Source: Kiloniellales bacterium
Lineage (GTDB): Bacteria; Pseudomonadota; Alphaproteobacteria; Kiloniellales; JAKSBE01
Length of the DNA: 8,850 bases
Assembly (NCBI GenBank): GCA_030067055.1
Contig: JASJAL010000108.1
Coordinates: 1-8,850 of the forward strand
Direction of reading: 5' to 3'
Each line of letters starts with the position of its first letter. Positions within the stretch are counted from its first letter, which is position 1. Shown here piece by piece: positions 1 to 6,102 of this stretch. The notes under the pieces are model-generated. The model saw only the letters and a program-made list of their open reading frames with translations, was not told the origin of the DNA and made no database searches. The translations under genes were made by a program, and so were the position numbers.

Positions 1-578
1 GCGTTGTGCTCCAGGTTGTGGGTGTGGGGCAGGTGGTCGACGCCGTTGATCAGGGGGCCGAAGAACATCCGGTTCTTGACGATGCCGCCGACCGAGATGC
101 CGCCGAAGCCGACGCCGTGATAGCCGCGCTCGCGGCCGATCAGCCGGGTCCGGGCGGCGTCGCCGCGCATGCGGTGATAGGCCAGCGCGATCTTGAGGGC
201 GGAATCGACCGCCTCCGAGCCGGAGTTGCAGAAGAAGACGTGGTCGTAGTCGCCCGGCACCAGGTTGGTCAGGCGAGAGGCCAGCTCGAAGACCAGGGGA
301 TGGCCGAGCTGGAAGGTCGGCGCGAAGTCCAGGCGCGCGACTGCCTGCTGCACGGCCTCCACGATCCTTTCGCGGCCGTGGCCGGCATTGCAGCACCAGA
401 GACCCGCCGTGCCGTCCAGGATCGGGCGGCCGTCGACGCTGGTGTAGTGCATGTCCTTGGCCGAGGCGAGCAGCAGGGGATTCTGCTTGAACCTTCGGTT
501 CCAGGTGAAGGGCATCCAGAAGGCTTCGAGGTTGTTCGGCGAGGTGTCGAAATCGATGGCAGCAGCCTTCGGGTCCAT
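1..578 (-). CDS. Class III omega-amino acid:pyruvate-type aminotransferase (5' part, cut by window edge)
   Basis: Pyridoxal-phosphate enzyme of the class III (omega) aminotransferase family. It would move an amino group from an omega-amino acid or amine (beta-alanine, GABA, taurine or putrescine-type substrates) to a keto acid such as pyruvate, in the cytoplasm. The first 192 residues are visible. They begin MDPKAAAIDFD and carry the family hallmarks: FWMPFTWNRRF near residue 20, DGTAGLWCCNAGHGR around 55-69, FQLGHPLVFELASRLT, HVFFCNSGSEAVDSALK (the phosphate-binding SGSEA) and RGYHGVGFGGISVGG. They then reach DHLPHTHN at the window edge. The catalytic lysine lies outside. The ATG at 576-578 is preceded on the minus strand by GGGAGG about 8 bases upstream. 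It is divergent from a PuuR-like regulator, which suggests local control of amine or omega-amino acid use. The exact substrate cannot be told from this fragment. Confidence 0.88.
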   Translation of the reverse strand, partial: MDPKAAAIDFDTSPNNLEAFWMPFTWNRRFKQNPLLLASAKDMHYTSVDGRPILDGTAGLWCCNAGHGRERIVEAVQQAVARLDFAPTFQLGHPLVFELASRLTNLVPGDYDHVFFCNSGSEAVDSALKIALAYHRMRGDAARTRLIGRERGYHGVGFGGISVGGIVKNRMFFGPLINGVDHLPHTHNLEHN

Positions 579-682
579 GGCGTGGCCTCCCAGTCCGGTA
601 GTTCGGTGTCTGTGTACAAAGCAAAGCCTATCATGATCAAGAAAATTAACAAAGAGGCATCGAATCCGCGCACTTGTCGGCA

Positions 683-709
683 TTGAATCGTTTGATTGTT
701 TAGTATATT
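683..709 (+). promoter_or_regulatory. Candidate promoter of the PuuR-like regulator
   Basis: TTGAAT at 683-688 could be a -35 box and TATATT at 704-709 a -10 box. The 15-base spacer is shorter than ideal. The -10 box touches the TTAACA-N-TGTTAA repeat at 709-721, so a bound repressor would block it. This is sequence inference only. Confidence 0.3.
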
Positions 710-721
710 TAACAGTGTTAA
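709..721. promoter_or_regulatory. Candidate operator, TTAACA-N-TGTTAA inverted repeat
   Basis: Perfect 6-base inverted repeat with a single central base, 34 bases before the regulator ATG and touching its candidate -10 box. A half site (TTAACA) sits 63 bases further upstream, at 646-651, towards the aminotransferase. Dyad symmetry suits a dimeric XRE-family repressor. Whether this regulator binds here is inferred. Confidence 0.4.
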
Positions 722-755
722 CAAATCTGGCGGTTCTAAAGAGGCTCTGAAAGCC

Positions 756-1319
756 ATGGCGGAGATCGCGGACGACTTCGACCTCGGACAGCGCCTGCGG
801 GGCTTGCGCGAACTGCACGGCCTGTCGCAGCGTGAGCTGGCGAAGCGGGCCGGGGTCTCCAACGCGGTGATCTCGCTGATCGAGCAGAACCGCAACAATC
901 CCTCGGTCGGGATGCTGAAGAAGGTCCTTGCCGGTTTCCCCCTGTCCCTGGCGGACTTCTTCGCACTCGACTTGGCGCCGCGCGAGCAGGTCTTCTACCG
1001 GGCCGAGGAGCTGACAGAGATCGCCGGCGGCAAGGTCTCCTACCGCCAGGTCGGCCTCGATCTCTCGGGACGCGGCCTGCAGATCCTGCACGAACGCTAT
1101 GCGCCCGGGGCCGACACCGGGGAGACCATGCTGCGTCACGAGGCCGAGGAAGGTGGCGTGGTGATTAGGGGCCGGCTGGAGGTTACGGTGGGCGACCAGC
1201 GCCGAGTCCTGGGACCTGGCGAAGCGTTCTACTTCGACAGCCGCCTGCCGCATCGCTTTCGGAACCTGGGCGAAGAGCCGGCCATCGTCGTCACCGCCTG
1301 CACCCCGCCCAGCTTCTAG
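756..1319 (+). CDS. XRE-cupin transcriptional regulator, PuuR-like
   Basis: Predicted DNA-binding regulator of 187 residues, close to the length of E. coli PuuR (185), the repressor of putrescine catabolism. Residues 10-65 form an XRE helix-turn-helix (RLRGLRELHGLSQ, then KRAGVSNAVISLIEQNRNNPS). Residues 105-185 form a cupin domain that would sense a small ligand, with H128 and E131/E132 in the first motif and P165-H166 in the second. The C-terminus CTPPSF matches the HTPTTF-type end of PuuR. I chose the ATG at 756, with AAAGAGG about 11 bases upstream; an in-frame TTG at 696 would add 20 residues but lies inside the promoter/operator region. The divergent aminotransferase is its likely target, and the operator-like repeat upstream suggests autoregulation. 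The family call is firm; ligand and regulon are inference. Confidence 0.88.
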   Translation: MAEIADDFDLGQRLRGLRELHGLSQRELAKRAGVSNAVISLIEQNRNNPSVGMLKKVLAGFPLSLADFFALDLAPREQVFYRAEELTEIAGGKVSYRQVGLDLSGRGLQILHERYAPGADTGETMLRHEAEEGGVVIRGRLEVTVGDQRRVLGPGEAFYFDSRLPHRFRNLGEEPAIVVTACTPPSF

Positions 1320-1376
1320 GGCATTATCCGATCAGATGGAATCGCTTCGCGATCCATCTGGGCGGGTGTAATGCCC
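1317..1376 (+). repeat. Palindromic repeat, copy 1; likely terminator of the regulator gene
   Basis: A nested palindrome starts within the regulator's stop codon. Outer arms GGGCATTA (1319-1326) and TAATGCCC (1369-1376) are perfect complements. The inner arms CAGATGG-A-ATCGC (1333-1345) and GCGAT-CCATCTG (1349-1360) pair over 12 bases with one bulged A and a TTC loop. The first 22 bases, from the TAG at 1317, match copy 2 (read on the minus strand from 1442) at 17 positions, including an identical CCGATCAGA core. In RNA it would form a long hairpin able to end transcription or protect the 3' end. There is no classical T-run. Confidence 0.75.
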
Positions 1377-1392
1377 TCACTTCAAGGTGTTG

Positions 1393-1442
1393 GCGCACTA
1401 CTCCCGGCCAGATGCGAACGCGTCTGATCGGGAAGTGCGCTA
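1393..1442 (-). repeat. Palindromic repeat, copy 2 (inverted); likely terminator of rlmB
   Basis: Arms GCGCACT (1393-1399) and AGTGCGC (1434-1440) are perfect complements. Inside them CCCG pairs with CGGG, CAGA with TCTG, and GC with GC around a GAAC loop, with a few wobbles or mismatches. Read on the minus strand from 1442 it opens with the TAG stop codon of rlmB and aligns with copy 1, sharing CCGATCAGA. The two copies face each other head to head across a 16-base gap, so each convergent gene ends in one. Confidence 0.75.
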
Positions 1443-2216
1443 GCCCGCGGCGGGCCGCCCGAGCAGCTCGTAGAGGCCGATGGCGGCGGCGGTGCCGACG
1501 TTGAGGCTGGCGACCGGGCCTTGCAGTGGGATCGCGGCCAGAAAGTCGCAGGTTTCCTTGCTCAGGCGGCGCAGGCCGGCGCCCTCCGCGCCGAGCAGCA
1601 GGACCACCCGCGAGCCGGCGTCCAGAGCGGAGAGCGGCTCCTCGGCCTCGGCATCGAGGCCGACCACCCAGAAACCTTGCTTCTTGAGGTCCTCCAGGGC
1701 TCGGACCAGGTTGTTGACCTGGACCAGGGGTACGGCCTCGAGAGCGCCGGAAGCCGCCTTGGCCAAGGACGGGGTGACTCCGGGGGCATGGCGGTCCTGG
1801 GTGATCACGGCCAGGGCGCCGAATCCCGCTGCGGAGCGCAAGATTCCGCCGAGGTTCTGGGGATCGCTGACCTGGTCGAGGGCAACCACGACAGCCGGCC
1901 CCTCTGCCGGCAGAACCGCCGCGAGATCCGGGGCGGGCAAGGGCTCGACCAAGAGGGCAAGACCCTGATGGACCGCCCCCGGAGGCAGGGCCCGTTCCAG
2001 GTCCTCGCGTCCGGCGATCTGCGGCGACAGCTGGGTATTTGCCGGGATCTTAGACCCGGCCAGAGCGGCGGCGCCCTGCTGAGTCGCCAGCAGCTTGAGG
2101 CAGCGCCGTTCCGGATTGGCCAGGGCGGCCGCGACGCTGTGCAGCCCGTAGAGCCAGTAGGGCCCCTTTTTTCCCGGATTTCCGCCCCTCTTGCGGGTTG
2201 TCTTGCGCTTTACCAT
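1440..2216 (-). CDS. rlmB: 23S rRNA 2'-O-ribose methyltransferase, RlmB/TrmH (SpoU) family
   Basis: Cytoplasmic enzyme transferring a methyl group from S-adenosylmethionine to a ribose 2'-OH; E. coli RlmB modifies G2251 in the 23S rRNA P-loop. The protein has 258 residues (E. coli 243), with a basic N-terminal tail and a substrate-binding region beginning WLYGLHSV near residue 21. The knotted SPOUT domain shows motif 1 ALDQVSDPQNLGGILRS at 112-128 (N121, R127), motif 2 LLLGAEGAGL at 206-215 (E211) and motif 3 IPLQGPVASLNVG at 229-241 (S237, N239). I chose the ATG at 2214-2216. A GTG 19 codons earlier would add RLRQRAREGRSPKILVGD but lacks a ribosome binding site, and the chosen start has only a weak GGGG. 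It is convergent with the regulator and divergent from the tRNA-tuf unit. A paralogous SpoU methyltransferase with another target cannot be excluded. Confidence 0.9.
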   Translation of the reverse strand: MVKRKTTRKRGGNPGKKGPYWLYGLHSVAAALANPERRCLKLLATQQGAAALAGSKIPANTQLSPQIAGREDLERALPPGAVHQGLALLVEPLPAPDLAAVLPAEGPAVVVALDQVSDPQNLGGILRSAAGFGALAVITQDRHAPGVTPSLAKAASGALEAVPLVQVNNLVRALEDLKKQGFWVVGLDAEAEEPLSALDAGSRVVLLLGAEGAGLRRLSKETCDFLAAIPLQGPVASLNVGTAAAIGLYELLGRPAAG

Positions 2217-2305
2217 ATCCCCGACTAGTATCTTGGGACTGCGCCCTTCGCGCGCGCGCTGCCGCAGCCGCACAAAAGTTCGGCTAACGGCAGCGTTTGC
2301 ACTTG

Positions 2306-2334
2306 TTTAAAGTTGACACGCGGTTGCAAATCAA
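2306..2334 (-). promoter_or_regulatory. Candidate rlmB promoter
   Basis: On the minus strand TTGATT (2334-2329) and TTTAAA (2311-2306) are 17 bases apart, each matching four of six sigma-70 consensus positions. This would give an untranslated leader of roughly 80 bases before rlmB. It overlaps the stronger promoter facing the other way. Confidence 0.35.
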
Positions 2335-2340
2335 CATATT
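2313..2340 (+). promoter_or_regulatory. Strong sigma-70-type promoter for the tRNA-tuf unit
   Basis: A perfect TTGACA -35 box (2313-2318) is followed after 16 bases by CATATT (2335-2340). Transcription would start near 2347, about 30 bases before tRNA-Tyr. The site lies in a short AT-rich patch of an otherwise GC-rich region and is the best promoter in the window. It probably drives tRNA-Tyr, tRNA-Gly and tuf, and perhaps further genes. Confidence 0.65.
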
Positions 2341-2375
2341 TCCCAACCCCGTCGCATCGTGACGCGCGGTGGCGA

Positions 2376-2459
2376 GGAGGGGTGCCCGAGTGGTTAAAGG
2401 GGACGGGCTGTAAACCCGTTGCGCAAGCTACGTTGGTTCGAATCCAACCCCCTCCACCA
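2376..2459 (+). tRNA. tRNA-Tyr (anticodon GTA)
   Basis: Complete cloverleaf of 84 bases including an encoded CCA. The acceptor arms GGAGGGG (2376-2382) and CCCCTCC (2449-2455) pair fully. The anticodon stem ACGGG/CCCGT holds loop CTGTAAA with GTA at 2410-2412. The T arm is GTTGG-TTCGAAT-CCAAC. A long variable arm between 2420 and 2430 makes it a class II tRNA, as expected for bacterial tyrosine tRNA. It is first of the tRNA-Tyr, tRNA-Gly, tuf unit, the order also seen in the E. coli tufB operon. Confidence 0.97.
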
Positions 2460-2486
2460 AGCCCCTCCAAGCGAAGGCGGAAGCTC

Positions 2487-2560
2487 GCGGGTGTAGCTCA
2501 ATGGTAGAGCCCCAGCCTTCCAAGCTGGTTATGTGGGTTCGATTCCCATCACCCGCTCCA
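2487..2560 (+). tRNA. tRNA-Gly (anticodon TCC)
   Basis: Complete cloverleaf of 74 bases including CCA. The acceptor arms GCGGGTG (2487-2493) and CACCCGC (2550-2556) pair, with discriminator T. The anticodon stem CCAGC/GCTGG holds loop CTTCCAA with TCC at 2519-2521. It lies 27 bases after tRNA-Tyr and 76 bases before tuf, so it is almost surely released from the same precursor transcript. Confidence 0.97.
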
Positions 2561-2597
2561 GCCATGTCGCGATCGGGACGATGAGTTTGGACTGACT

Positions 2598-2615
2598 GGC
2601 GCCGCTGAGGGCGCC
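2598..2615 (+). promoter_or_regulatory. Hairpin in the tuf leader
   Basis: Two copies of the self-complementary hexamer GGCGCC (2598-2603 and 2610-2615) can pair across a GCTGAG loop. They sit just upstream of the tuf ribosome binding site, AAGGA at about 2629-2633. It may shape translation or mark the processed 5' end of tuf mRNA after tRNA-Gly is cut out. Role unknown. Confidence 0.4.
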
Positions 2616-2636
2616 GCATTCGGGAACAAGGAAGTC

Positions 2637-3827
2637 ATGGCCAAGGCGAAGTTTGAGCGGACGAAGCCGCACTGCAATGTCGGGACGATCGGTCACGTTG
2701 ACCATGGGAAGACGACGCTGACGGCGGCGATCACGAAGGTTTTGGCGGAAGCCGGCGGTGCGGAGTTCACGGCCTACGACGAGATCGACAAGGCACCTGA
2801 GGAGAAGGCGCGCGGGATCACGATCGCGACGGCGCACGTTGAGTACGAGACCGACAACCGGCACTACGCGCACGTCGACTGCCCGGGCCATGCGGACTAC
2901 GTGAAGAACATGATCACGGGTGCGGCGCAGATGGACGGGGCGATCCTAGTGGTTTCGGCCTCGGACGGCCCGATGCCGCAGACCCGCGAGCACATTCTTC
3001 TGGCGCGCCAGGTGGGTGTGCCTGCGATCGTGGTCTACATGAACAAGTGCGACATGGTTGACGATCCTGAGCTTCTGGACCTGGTCGAGCTTGAGGTTCG
3101 CGAGCTTCTGAGCTCCTACGAGTTTCCGGGCGACGACATTCCGATCGTGCGGGGCTCGGCCTTGAAGGCGCTTGATGGCGACGGCGGCGAGATCGGCAGC
3201 CAGTCGATCCTGGAGCTGATGAAGGAGGTCGACGCCTACGTTCCGCAGCCGGAGCGTCCGAAGGACAAGCCCTTCCTGATGCCGATCGAGGACGTGTTCT
3301 CGATTTCGGGTCGCGGGACGGTTGTGACGGGGCGCGTCGAGCGCGGCGTTGTGAACGTGGGCGACGAGGTCGAGATCGTGGGCCTGAAGGACACGACCAA
3401 GACGGTGGTGACCGGAGTGGAGATGTTCCGCAAGCTCCTGGACCAGGGCGAGGCGGGCGACAACATCGGCGCGCTTCTGCGCGGCGTTGGGCGCGAGGAG
3501 GTCGAGCGCGGTCAGGTTCTGGCGAAGCCGGGCTCGATCACGCCGCACACGAACTTCAAGGCAGAGGCCTACATCCTGACGAAGGAGGAGGGCGGCCGTC
3601 ACACGCCGTTCTTCACCAACTACCGTCCGCAGTTCTATTTCCGGACGACGGACGTGACGGGTGTCGTGACCCTGCCGGAGGGCACGGAGATGGTGATGCC
3701 GGGCGACAACATCTCGATGGAGGTGGAGCTGATCGCCCCGATCGCGATGGACGAGGGACTGCGCTTCGCGATCCGCGAGGGCGGGCGCACCGTCGGCGCC
3801 GGCGTCGTCGCCTCCATCGTCAAATAA
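2637..3827 (+). CDS. tuf: Elongation factor Tu
   Basis: GTPase that carries aminoacyl-tRNA to the ribosomal A site as a ternary complex with GTP. The 396-residue protein is full length. The G domain shows GHVDHGKT at 19-26, the switch I region ending RGITI (59-63), DCPGH at 81-85, NKCD at 136-139 and SAL at 174-176. Domain 2 follows from about residue 205 ([25 protein letters not shown]) and domain 3 from about 300, ending [13 protein letters not shown]. The ATG has AAGGA a few bases upstream. It is flanked by tRNA-Gly upstream and tRNA-Trp downstream, mirroring tufB of E. coli. Alphaproteobacteria often carry a second copy by fusA, not visible here. Codon use differs from the ribosomal protein genes nearby: 22 of 29 threonines are ACG and GCG dominates for alanine, yet the last 14 codons are nearly all C-ending. 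Confidence 0.98.
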   Translation: MAKAKFERTKPHCNVGTIGHVDHGKTTLTAAITKVLAEAGGAEFTAYDEIDKAPEEKARGITIATAHVEYETDNRHYAHVDCPGHADYVKNMITGAAQMDGAILVVSASDGPMPQTREHILLARQVGVPAIVVYMNKCDMVDDPELLDLVELEVRELLSSYEFPGDDIPIVRGSALKALDGDGGEIGSQSILELMKEVDAYVPQPERPKDKPFLMPIEDVFSISGRGTVVTGRVERGVVNVGDEVEIVGLKDTTKTVVTGVEMFRKLLDQGEAGDNIGALLRGVGREEVERGQVLAKPGSITPHTNFKAEAYILTKEEGGRHTPFFTNYRPQFYFRTTDVTGVVTLPEGTEMVMPGDNISMEVELIAPIAMDEGLRFAIREGGRTVGAGVVASIVK

Positions 3828-3903
3828 GGGCGGAGGCAAACATCGCGGAGATCGCTGGCCAAGGCGTGCTCGAGAGCGCCGGGGCGACGGTCAGGCGGGC
3901 GGA

Positions 3904-3980
3904 AGGAGTGTAGCTCAATTGGCTAGAGCACCGGTCTCCAAAACCGGGGGTTGGGGGTTCGAGTCCCTCCACTCCTGCCA
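3904..3980 (+). tRNA. tRNA-Trp (anticodon CCA)
   Basis: Complete 77-base tRNA including CCA. The acceptor arms AGGAGTG (3904-3910) and CACTCCT (3970-3976) pair, with discriminator G as typical for tryptophan tRNA. The D stem is GCTC/GAGC. The anticodon stem CCGGT/ACCGG holds loop CTCCAAA with CCA at 3938-3940. The T stem is GGGGG/CCCTC with one G-U pair. It lies 76 bases after tuf and 139 before secE. No clear promoter of its own is visible, so it is probably processed from a tuf-secE read-through transcript. Confidence 0.97.
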
Positions 3981-4058
3981 AGCCTGAAAGGGCCTAGCCC
4001 GAGGGGCCGAGCCGAGGGCGACGGGGATCGGGCCCGAAGCGGCGACGAAAAGCGAAAT

Positions 4059-4083
4059 CGGGGCGCGGCAACGGCCGGCCCCG
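4059..4083 (+). promoter_or_regulatory. Very stable hairpin upstream of secE
   Basis: CGGGGC (4059-4064) pairs with GCCCCG (4078-4083), and CGGC (4066-4069) with GCCG (4074-4077) around an AACG loop, leaving G4065 bulged: ten nearly all-GC pairs. No T-run follows, so a plain intrinsic terminator is unlikely. It may be a processing or pausing signal between tRNA-Trp and secE. Confidence 0.5.
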
Positions 4084-4119
4084 TTACGGGTTTGAAGAAA
4101 GAGAACGAAGAGCAACTGA

Positions 4120-4314
4120 ATGGCCAGTTTCAATATCGGTCAGTTCGTCCGCGAAGTGCGGCAGGAAGCCTCCAAGGTGACCTGGCCGTCGCGCAAGGAA
4201 ACCACGATCAGCACAGTCATGGTGCTGATCATGGTGTTTCTGGCGGCGATATTCTTCTTCCTGGTCGACCAGGTGCTGGCGCTCGGCGTGCGGCAGATCC
4301 TGGGCTGGGGGTAA
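4120..4314 (+). CDS. secE: Preprotein translocase subunit SecE
   Basis: Essential small subunit of the SecYEG channel, clamping SecY in the inner membrane. The 64-residue single-span form is typical of alphaproteobacteria (E. coli SecE has three spans). The amphipathic helix [20 protein letters not shown] (residues 9-28) holds the conserved KVTWPS motif and is followed by one hydrophobic segment at about 32-55 ([21 protein letters not shown]). The ATG at 4120 has a weak purine-rich ribosome binding site (GAAGAG). It ends 5 bases before nusG, the classic secE-nusG pair, so the two are surely cotranscribed. Confidence 0.95.
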   Translation: MASFNIGQFVREVRQEASKVTWPSRKETTISTVMVLIMVFLAAIFFFLVDQVLALGVRQILGWG

Positions 4315-4319
4315 CGGTC

Positions 4320-4853
4320 ATGGCGTCGCTGCGTTGGTACGTCGTTCACGTCTACTCGGGCTTCGAGAAGAAGGTCGCCGAGTCGATCCGCGAAAGGGTT
4401 CGACAGCACGAGATGGAGGATCGAATTCCGCAGGTGCTGGTGCCGACGGAAGAGGTCGTGGAAATGCGCCGCGGCCAGCGCATCAATGCCGAGCGCAAGT
4501 TCTTCCCGGGCTACGTGCTGGTGCAGATGGAGCGCGCCGACGACACTTGGCACCTGATCAAGAACACGCCGAAGGTGACCGGTTTCCTGGGCACCCACGG
4601 CCGGCCGACCCCGATTTCGGACTCCGAGGCCGACCGCATCCTCCGCCAGGTCCAGGAAGGTGTGGAGCGGCCCAAGCCTTCGGTGATTTTCGAGATCGGC
4701 GAGCAGGTTCGGGTCTGCGACGGGCCCTTCACTTCGTTCAACGGCATGGTCGAGGAGGTCGACGAAGAGCGCTCGCGGCTCAAGGTCGCGGTCTCGATCT
4801 TCGGTCGCTCGACGCCGGTCGAGTTGGAGTACACGCAAGTCGAGAAGCTGTAG
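4320..4853 (+). CDS. nusG: Transcription termination/antitermination protein NusG
   Basis: Binds RNA polymerase, aids processivity, Rho action and the coupling of transcription to translation. The protein has 177 residues (E. coli 181). The NGN domain covers about residues 4-110, starting [19 protein letters not shown], with [12 protein letters not shown] at 59-70 and TPKVTGFLG at 83-91. A linker leads to the KOW domain, about 124-173: [19 protein letters not shown], then [13 protein letters not shown] and [12 protein letters not shown]. The ATG at 4320 overlaps nothing and lies 5 bases after the secE stop; the G-run at the end of secE can serve as ribosome binding site. A 113-base gap separates it from rplK. 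Confidence 0.97.
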   Translation: MASLRWYVVHVYSGFEKKVAESIRERVRQHEMEDRIPQVLVPTEEVVEMRRGQRINAERKFFPGYVLVQMERADDTWHLIKNTPKVTGFLGTHGRPTPISDSEADRILRQVQEGVERPKPSVIFEIGEQVRVCDGPFTSFNGMVEEVDEERSRLKVAVSIFGRSTPVELEYTQVEKL

Positions 4854-4863
4854 TCGACCAAGC

Positions 4864-4884
4864 GCGGCCTCGGATCGGGGCCGC
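4864..4884 (+). promoter_or_regulatory. Hairpin just after nusG
   Basis: GCGGCC (4864-4869) pairs perfectly with GGCCGC (4879-4884) across a nine-base loop, 10 bases after the nusG stop. No T-run follows. It may stabilise the 3' end of secE-nusG mRNA or be the first of two helices of the rplK leader. Confidence 0.4.
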
Positions 4885-4898
4885 TTGAGAGCGCGGGA

Positions 4899-4927
4899 GG
4901 CCGCCGCCGAAAGCCCAAGGCGGGGCC
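4899..4927 (+). promoter_or_regulatory. Bulged hairpin in the rplK leader, candidate L1 feedback site
   Basis: GGCC (4899-4902) and CCGCC (4904-4908) pair with GGCGG (4919-4923) and GGCC (4924-4927), with G4903 bulged and a ten-base loop GAAAGCCCAA. It sits 40 bases before the rplK start. In E. coli, L1 represses its own rplK-rplA mRNA by binding a bulged leader hairpin that mimics its 23S rRNA site, so position and shape suit that role. The match to the L1 consensus was not tested. Confidence 0.4.
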
Positions 4928-4966
4928 GGATACCGCGCAGCCCAAGTGAGAAAAGGGGTGACGTAA

Positions 4967-5395
4967 GTGGCAAAGAAGATCGAGGGATACATCAAGCTGG
5001 AGATTCCGGCGGGGCAGGCCAACCCCTCGCCGCCGGTCGGTCCGGCCCTGGGCCAGCGCGGCCTGAACATCATGGAGTTCTGCAAGGCCTTCAACGCGGC
5101 CACCCAGAACGCCCAGCCGGGCACGCCGACCCCGGTGGTGATCACGGCCTATTCGGACCGCTCGTTCACCTTCGAGACCAAGACGCCGCCGGCCAGCTAC
5201 TACCTGCGCAAGGCGGCCGGGATCCCGAAGGGCTCGGCCGAGCCGAGCAAAGTCGTGGCCGGCACGGTGACCATGGCGCAGGTCCGCGAGATCGCGGAGA
5301 CCAAAATGGTCGATCTCAACGCCAACGACATCGATGCGGCGGCGAAGATCATCGCCGGCTCGGCCCGCTCCATGGGCCTGGAAGTGGTGGAGTAG
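4967..5395 (+). CDS. rplK: 50S ribosomal protein L11
   Basis: Binds the GTPase-associated 23S rRNA region at the base of the L10-L12 stalk and helps factor-dependent GTP hydrolysis. The protein has 142 residues, the family norm. The N-terminal domain carries the proline-rich hinge ([18 protein letters not shown]) and [12 protein letters not shown]; the C-terminal RNA-binding domain has [16 protein letters not shown] and the signature end [18 protein letters not shown]. The start is GTG at 4967 with AGGGGTG about 7 bases upstream; the following [12 protein letters not shown] is the usual L11 N-terminus. It is followed by rplA after 5 bases, forming the L11 operon, which L1 normally controls by feedback. 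Confidence 0.98.
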   Translation: MAKKIEGYIKLEIPAGQANPSPPVGPALGQRGLNIMEFCKAFNAATQNAQPGTPTPVVITAYSDRSFTFETKTPPASYYLRKAAGIPKGSAEPSKVVAGTVTMAQVREIAETKMVDLNANDIDAAAKIIAGSARSMGLEVVE

Positions 5396-5400
5396 GGGCC

Positions 5401-6102
5401 ATGTCGAAGCGAGGCAAGCGGATGAAGGCGGCCTACGAGGGCATCGACCGCAACCAGGACCTGACCCTCGAGGCCGCGGTCAAGTCGATCAAGGCCAATG
5501 CCAAGGCGAAGTTTGACGAGACCGTCGAGATCGCGATGAACCTGGGCGTCGACCCGCGCCACGCCGACCAGCAGGTGCGCGGCATGGTCGACCTGCCGCA
5601 CGGCACGGGCAAGAGCGTCCGGGTCGCGGTCTTCGCCAAGGGCGGCAAGGCTGAGGAGGCCAAATCGGCGGGTGCCGACATCGTCGGCGCCGAGGATCTG
5701 GCCGAGCAGATCCAGGGCGGCAGCATCGATTTCGACCGCTGCGTGGCGACCCCGGACATGATGCCGGTGGTCGGCCGCCTGGGGAAGATTTTGGGCCCGC
5801 GCGGCCTGATGCCCAACCCGAAGCTGGGCACGGTGACCAACAATGTCGCCGAGGCGGTGCAGGCGGCCAAGGGCGGTCAGGTCGAGTTCCGGGTCGAGAA
5901 GGCCGGCATCGTGCATGCCGGCGTCGGCAAGGCCAGCTTCTCGGAGGATGCGCTGGTCGAGAACGTCCGCGCCTTCTACGGCGCGATCAGCCGGGCCAAG
6001 CCCAGCGGCGCCAAGGGCACCTACATCAAACGGGTGTCCTTGAGCTCGAGCATGGGCCCCGGGCTGAGGATCGAAGTCGGCAGCCTGGCGGCCGGCGCCT
6101 GA
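5401..6102 (+). CDS. rplA: 50S ribosomal protein L1
   Basis: Binds 23S rRNA helices 76-78 to form the mobile stalk that guides deacylated tRNA out of the E site; it also represses its own operon in E. coli. The protein has 233 residues, the usual length. It begins [13 protein letters not shown] and shows [21 protein letters not shown] (about 38-58), [12 protein letters not shown], and the hallmark [19 protein letters not shown] (about 126-144). The end [16 protein letters not shown] is also standard. The ATG lies 5 bases after the rplK stop, with GGAGTAGGGG at the junction as ribosome binding site. A 340-base structured gap follows before rplJ. Confidence 0.98.
   Translation: MSKRGKRMKAAYEGIDRNQDLTLEAAVKSIKANAKAKFDETVEIAMNLGVDPRHADQQVRGMVDLPHGTGKSVRVAVFAKGGKAEEAKSAGADIVGAEDLAEQIQGGSIDFDRCVATPDMMPVVGRLGKILGPRGLMPNPKLGTVTNNVAEAVQAAKGGQVEFRVEKAGIVHAGVGKASFSEDALVENVRAFYGAISRAKPSGAKGTYIKRVSLSSSMGPGLRIEVGSLAAGA

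Larger units (their letters stand above)
579..755. promoter_or_regulatory. AT-rich divergent regulatory region
   Basis: The 177 bases between the two divergent starts are clearly richer in A and T than the flanking genes, most of all from about 605 to 735. They hold several short symmetric motifs: ATCATGAT at 630-637, a TTAACA half site at 646-651, and a full TTAACA-g-TGTTAA inverted repeat at 709-721. The octamer AAAGAGGC occurs twice, at 651-658 and 738-745; the second copy serves as the ribosome binding site of the regulator. The region probably carries both promoters and the operators of the XRE-cupin regulator. I see no convincing sigma-70 promoter for the aminotransferase. Confidence 0.55.

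Noticed and set aside
6..686. A 226-codon plus-strand frame over the aminotransferase
   Set aside because: The minus-strand reading gives clear class III aminotransferase motifs, so this is its antisense shadow.
696..755. A TTG start extending the PuuR-like regulator by 20 residues
   Set aside because: The extension crosses the operator-like repeat, has no Shine-Dalgarno, and the ATG at 756 gives the family length.
2217..2273. A GTG start extending RlmB by 19 residues
   Set aside because: No ribosome binding site precedes it, and the family does not need the extra residues.
2564..2595. Two mini-frames (MSRSGR and MSLD) overlapping at ATGA between tRNA-Gly and tuf
   Set aside because: Four to six codons, no Shine-Dalgarno, directly against the tRNA 3' end; chance is the simplest explanation.
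2946..3839. A 297-codon minus-strand frame opposite tuf
   Set aside because: The histidine- and leucine-rich translation is the typical reverse reading of tuf codons; no ribosome binding site or domain.
2376..3980. tRNA genes as integration sites for a mobile element
   Set aside because: All three tRNAs are intact, no second partial copy of a tRNA 3' end is present, and the neighbours are core genes in the conserved order.
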